8,133 bases of DNA from Patescibacteria group bacterium (lineage in GTDB: Bacteria > Patescibacteriota > Patescibacteriia > UBA1558 > GWA2-36-10): the NCBI GenBank assembly GCA_030917205.1, contig JAUPVE010000026.1, positions 1 through 8,133 on the forward strand, in the 5' to 3' direction. The number at the start of each line of letters is the position of its first letter. Positions within the stretch are counted from its first letter, which is position 1. This document shows positions 6,375 through 8,133 of the stretch, piece by piece. Made by a program: the position numbers and the translations under genes. The notes beneath the pieces were generated by a model. The model was not told the DNA's origin. It saw only the letters and a list, made by a program, of their open reading frames with translations, and did no database searches.

Positions 6375-6935
6375 ATGGATGCTCAAAAAAGAAAAAAAAT
6401 AATTATTATTACATTGATAGTTTTAATTATTATTGTGGCCTTGATAGTTGCCTTTAAGTTGACTGATTATGGTAAAAATCCAGATAATAAAGACAATGGT
6501 CAATTACCAGAGTTTAAGGCGCCGAGTGCTAATCTGCAGTATAAAGATGTACCGCCTGTCGTTAGTAGCGATGAGCTAGCGGCGACTCAAGTGGCTATGA
6601 ATTTTGCCGAGCGTTTTGGTACTTATTCTTCTGATTTGCCTGGTGAGAATATCAAGCAATTGTTGGGGCAGTGTACAAATAAGATGACTACTTATCTCAA
6701 TACCATGGAGATAGACTATCAGGCCAAAGAATTCAAAGGTATCACAACGAAAAGCATTAGTAACAAAATCACAGAGATGAGCGATAATCAGGCAGAAATT
6801 TTGGTACAAACTCAAAGACAAGAGTCCAAAAAAATTAATGATCAATTGTCAGTGGAGACCTTGTATCAAGATATCAAGGTTACTTTAGTAAAAAGTGATA
6901 AACAGTGGCTAGTTGATTCAGCTTATTGGCAATAA
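6375..6935 (+). CDS. Membrane-anchored VirB8/TcpC-like protein
   Basis: The 186-residue product has a basic N-terminus (MDAQKRKK), one strongly hydrophobic span at about 9-27, and an extracytoplasmic domain. The domain pattern is a helix with AATQVAMNFAERFGTYSSD, then alternating strand-like segments (ITEMSDNQAEILVQTQRQE, TLYQDIKVTLVKSDKQWLVDSAYWQ, given here as separate parts of the C-terminal half). That layout resembles the NTF2-like fold of VirB8 and TcpC, the inner-membrane scaffold of type IV secretion systems. Fold assignment is by pattern only, as sequence identity in this group is low. It lies 11 bases after VirB4 in the same operon, which strengthens the assignment. Confidence 0.72.
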   Translation: MDAQKRKKIIIITLIVLIIIVALIVAFKLTDYGKNPDNKDNGQLPEFKAPSANLQYKDVPPVVSSDELAATQVAMNFAERFGTYSSDLPGENIKQLLGQCTNKMTTYLNTMEIDYQAKEFKGITTKSISNKITEMSDNQAEILVQTQRQESKKINDQLSVETLYQDIKVTLVKSDKQWLVDSAYWQ

Positions 6936-6937
6936 TT

Positions 6938-7516
6938 ATGGCGGAAGTTTTGCAACAAAATACTTATCAGAGGGGCTTGAGTGAAGCTCGTGAATCGGCT
7001 CGTCGTGAAACAGCTTCAGCAGATTCATCAAATGCTAGTCAAGAGTCCGAGGATATTGATCCTCTGGCAGCCCAAGAAGAGCAAAGTCAAAACTTTTTGC
7101 GTCGTCGTTTGAGTATGTTACGGGGTAGGGGTCAAGAAGTGCAGTCAGCCAAGGGTGCTAATGTTTTGCAAGAGCAAGCCGAAGAAAAGATCAAAAAAGA
7201 GCTAGCTAAAAAGTTGACTTGGCGAGCTCTGAACATAGCCATGGGCGCTAGCGTTATCTTACTTTTTGTGACCATTATAATTTGGACAGTGCAGTTTATT
7301 GGAGGGAATATGATGGGCTCCAAGCTGATACCAAAACTAGGTTTGGGTGAGATAATATTATGGTTAATAGGTTTAGCAATCATGGTAGCATTATTTAATA
7401 TGATTGTTTTAGCCATCACTCTCATGATTGAGGTTTTTGAGAAGCCATGGAGCTTGGTTGGGGATTTGATAAATATTTTTTGGAAAGATTTTTGGGCGGG
7501 CTTAGTTGGTAGTTAA
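6938..7516 (+). CDS. Two-span membrane protein of unknown function
   Basis: I do not recognise the family. With ATG 6938, two bases after the previous stop, the product is 192 residues. A TTG at 6926 would add four residues and overlap the previous gene, so I prefer the ATG. Residues 1-95 are hydrophilic, rich in Ser/Glu/Gln/Arg, with a basic patch LRRRLSMLRGRG (54-65) and a probable helix or coiled coil at 75-95. Two hydrophobic spans follow at about 99-120 and 138-165, then an aromatic, possibly membrane-surface helix (WSLVGDLINIFWKDFWAGL). Position after the VirB8-like gene suggests an inner-membrane component of the same machine, but it is much shorter than VirB6 proteins. Confidence 0.85.
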   Translation: MAEVLQQNTYQRGLSEARESARRETASADSSNASQESEDIDPLAAQEEQSQNFLRRRLSMLRGRGQEVQSAKGANVLQEQAEEKIKKELAKKLTWRALNIAMGASVILLFVTIIIWTVQFIGGNMMGSKLIPKLGLGEIILWLIGLAIMVALFNMIVLAITLMIEVFEKPWSLVGDLINIFWKDFWAGLVGS

Positions 7517-7532
7517 ATAATAAATTATTTAA
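7513..7532. repeat. AT-only palindrome at the end of the two-span protein gene
   Basis: TTAAATAAT (7513-7521) and ATTATTTAA (7524-7532) form a perfect 9-bp inverted repeat around two A bases. It overlaps the TAA stop at 7514-7516 and lies 22 bases before the next start codon. It is too AT-rich to make a firm RNA hairpin and may be chance in this composition. An operator or processing site is possible but unsupported. Confidence 0.35.
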
Positions 7533-7554
7533 TGTAGGATTAATTTATAATTCG

Positions 7555-8133
7555 ATGAATGTAAAAAAAATATTAATCGTCGCTATATTTGTACTGTCTG
7601 TACTTGGTTTGGGTTTTGCTTTGTATTGGGTATTTTTTCGCTCAGCACCGATTACGGACACTACCAACACCAATGGTGGTCCGGGTAGCTTTCCGGGTAT
7701 TGCTACTGGTACTCCTCAGGTGACTAATACTAACACCAATACTATTCCTACTTTACCTGGTCAGTTATTTGATCCTAGTAAAGTGTCAAAAGTTGCCAAC
7801 GGTGGCTTGACTGAGGTCACTAAGGTTGTGACCGATCCAGTACTCGGTTTGACCAATAGTAGTAATGGGGTTAGTTTTTATGATACGACTAAACAGCAAT
7901 TTTTTAGAATCAACAGTAATGGTCAAGTAGAATTATTGAGTGACAAATTATTTTATGGAGTCTCAGGAGTCACTTGGAGTAATACCGGAGAAAAAGCAAT
8001 TATTGAATATCCCGATGGAGTCAATGTACTTTATAATTTTAAAGATAAAAAACAAACGACCATTCCTCAAGAAATGCAGGATTTTTCATTTAGTCAGCAG
8101 GGTGATGCAATTGCCGCTAAATGGTTTAGTGAT
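7555..8133 (+). CDS. Membrane-anchored probable beta-propeller (TolB/WD40-like) protein, 3' end missing
   Basis: The frame is open for 193 codons from ATG 7555 to the window end, so the gene is cut by the window rather than broken. A hydrophobic N-terminal segment at about 5-28 follows a short basic start (MNVKK) and should anchor the protein in the membrane. No lipobox cysteine is visible. Residues 31-69 are a Thr/Asn/Gly/Pro-rich linker (including TNTNTNT). From about 80 onward, short strand-like units appear (GVSFYDTTKQQFFRIN, VTWSNTGEKAIIEYPDG, DFSFSQQGDAIAAKW), the S-x-x-G-x-x-[IA] style of TolB/WD40-type propeller blades. It would sit on the outer face of the membrane. It follows the operon after 38 bases, in the same direction. 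The propeller call is by pattern. Confidence 0.75.
   Translation, partial: MNVKKILIVAIFVLSVLGLGFALYWVFFRSAPITDTTNTNGGPGSFPGIATGTPQVTNTNTNTIPTLPGQLFDPSKVSKVANGGLTEVTKVVTDPVLGLTNSSNGVSFYDTTKQQFFRINSNGQVELLSDKLFYGVSGVTWSNTGEKAIIEYPDGVNVLYNFKDKKQTTIPQEMQDFSFSQQGDAIAAKWFSD

Noticed and set aside
7546..7551. A perfect TATAAT just before the start of the anchored propeller gene.
   Set aside because: It ends three bases before the ATG, so transcription would start inside the gene's first codons, and no good -35 lies at 16-18 bp. Likely chance in AT-rich DNA.
1..8133. CRISPR arrays, tRNA or rRNA genes, insertion sequences and integrase sites.
   Set aside because: No regularly spaced repeats, no cloverleaf-like segments in the short intergenic gaps, and no transposase or recombinase reading frame were seen.

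Overview
The window looks like a piece of chromosome from an uncultivated-type bacterium of the Candidate Phyla Radiation (Patescibacteria). The inference rests on several signs. The DNA is AT-rich. None of the eleven start codons has a Shine-Dalgarno sequence. Ribosomal protein S6 carries a charged C-terminal extension. rpsF-ssb-rpsR is followed by efp rather than rplI. A PrgI / VirB4 membrane-machine locus with lineage-type accessory proteins follows. All ten visible stop codons are TAA and no gene needs an in-frame TGA, so the standard bacterial code fits. Finer placement is not possible from this sequence alone.

Region 1 (1-154) is a leader. A good promoter (TTGACT, 17 bp, extended -10) precedes about 110 untranslated bases that contain two hairpins. 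It probably controls the rpsF operon and may be an autoregulatory site for the S6:S18 complex, although the CCG hallmark of the known S6:S18 mRNA motif is absent.

Region 2 (155-1987) is a housekeeping operon: rpsF (S6), ssb, rpsR (S18) and efp (elongation factor P). The genes are 4-20 bases apart and end in a GC-rich palindromic terminator.

Region 3 (1993-8133) is an independent transcription unit. It starts with an extended -10 promoter placed so that the mRNA leader is only about 15-20 bases. It encodes, in order: an unrecognised 412-residue soluble protein with two helical domains; a PrgI-family two-span membrane protein; a 228-residue TraC/VirB4 N-terminal-like protein; a 639-residue VirB4-type ATPase whose start overlaps the previous stop; a one-span VirB8/TcpC-like protein; a two-span membrane protein of unknown role; and the first 193 residues of a membrane-anchored probable beta-propeller protein cut by the window end.

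Taken together, region 3 looks like the cytoplasmic ATPase and inner-membrane core of a type IV secretion-like (conjugation-derived) machine. No relaxase, coupling protein (VirD4), pilin or transposase is visible, so it may serve surface-pilus assembly, DNA uptake or contact with a host cell rather than ordinary conjugation. That function is inference. The most notable point is the VirB4 arrangement, in which the usual extreme N-terminal module appears to be a separate, translationally coupled gene.
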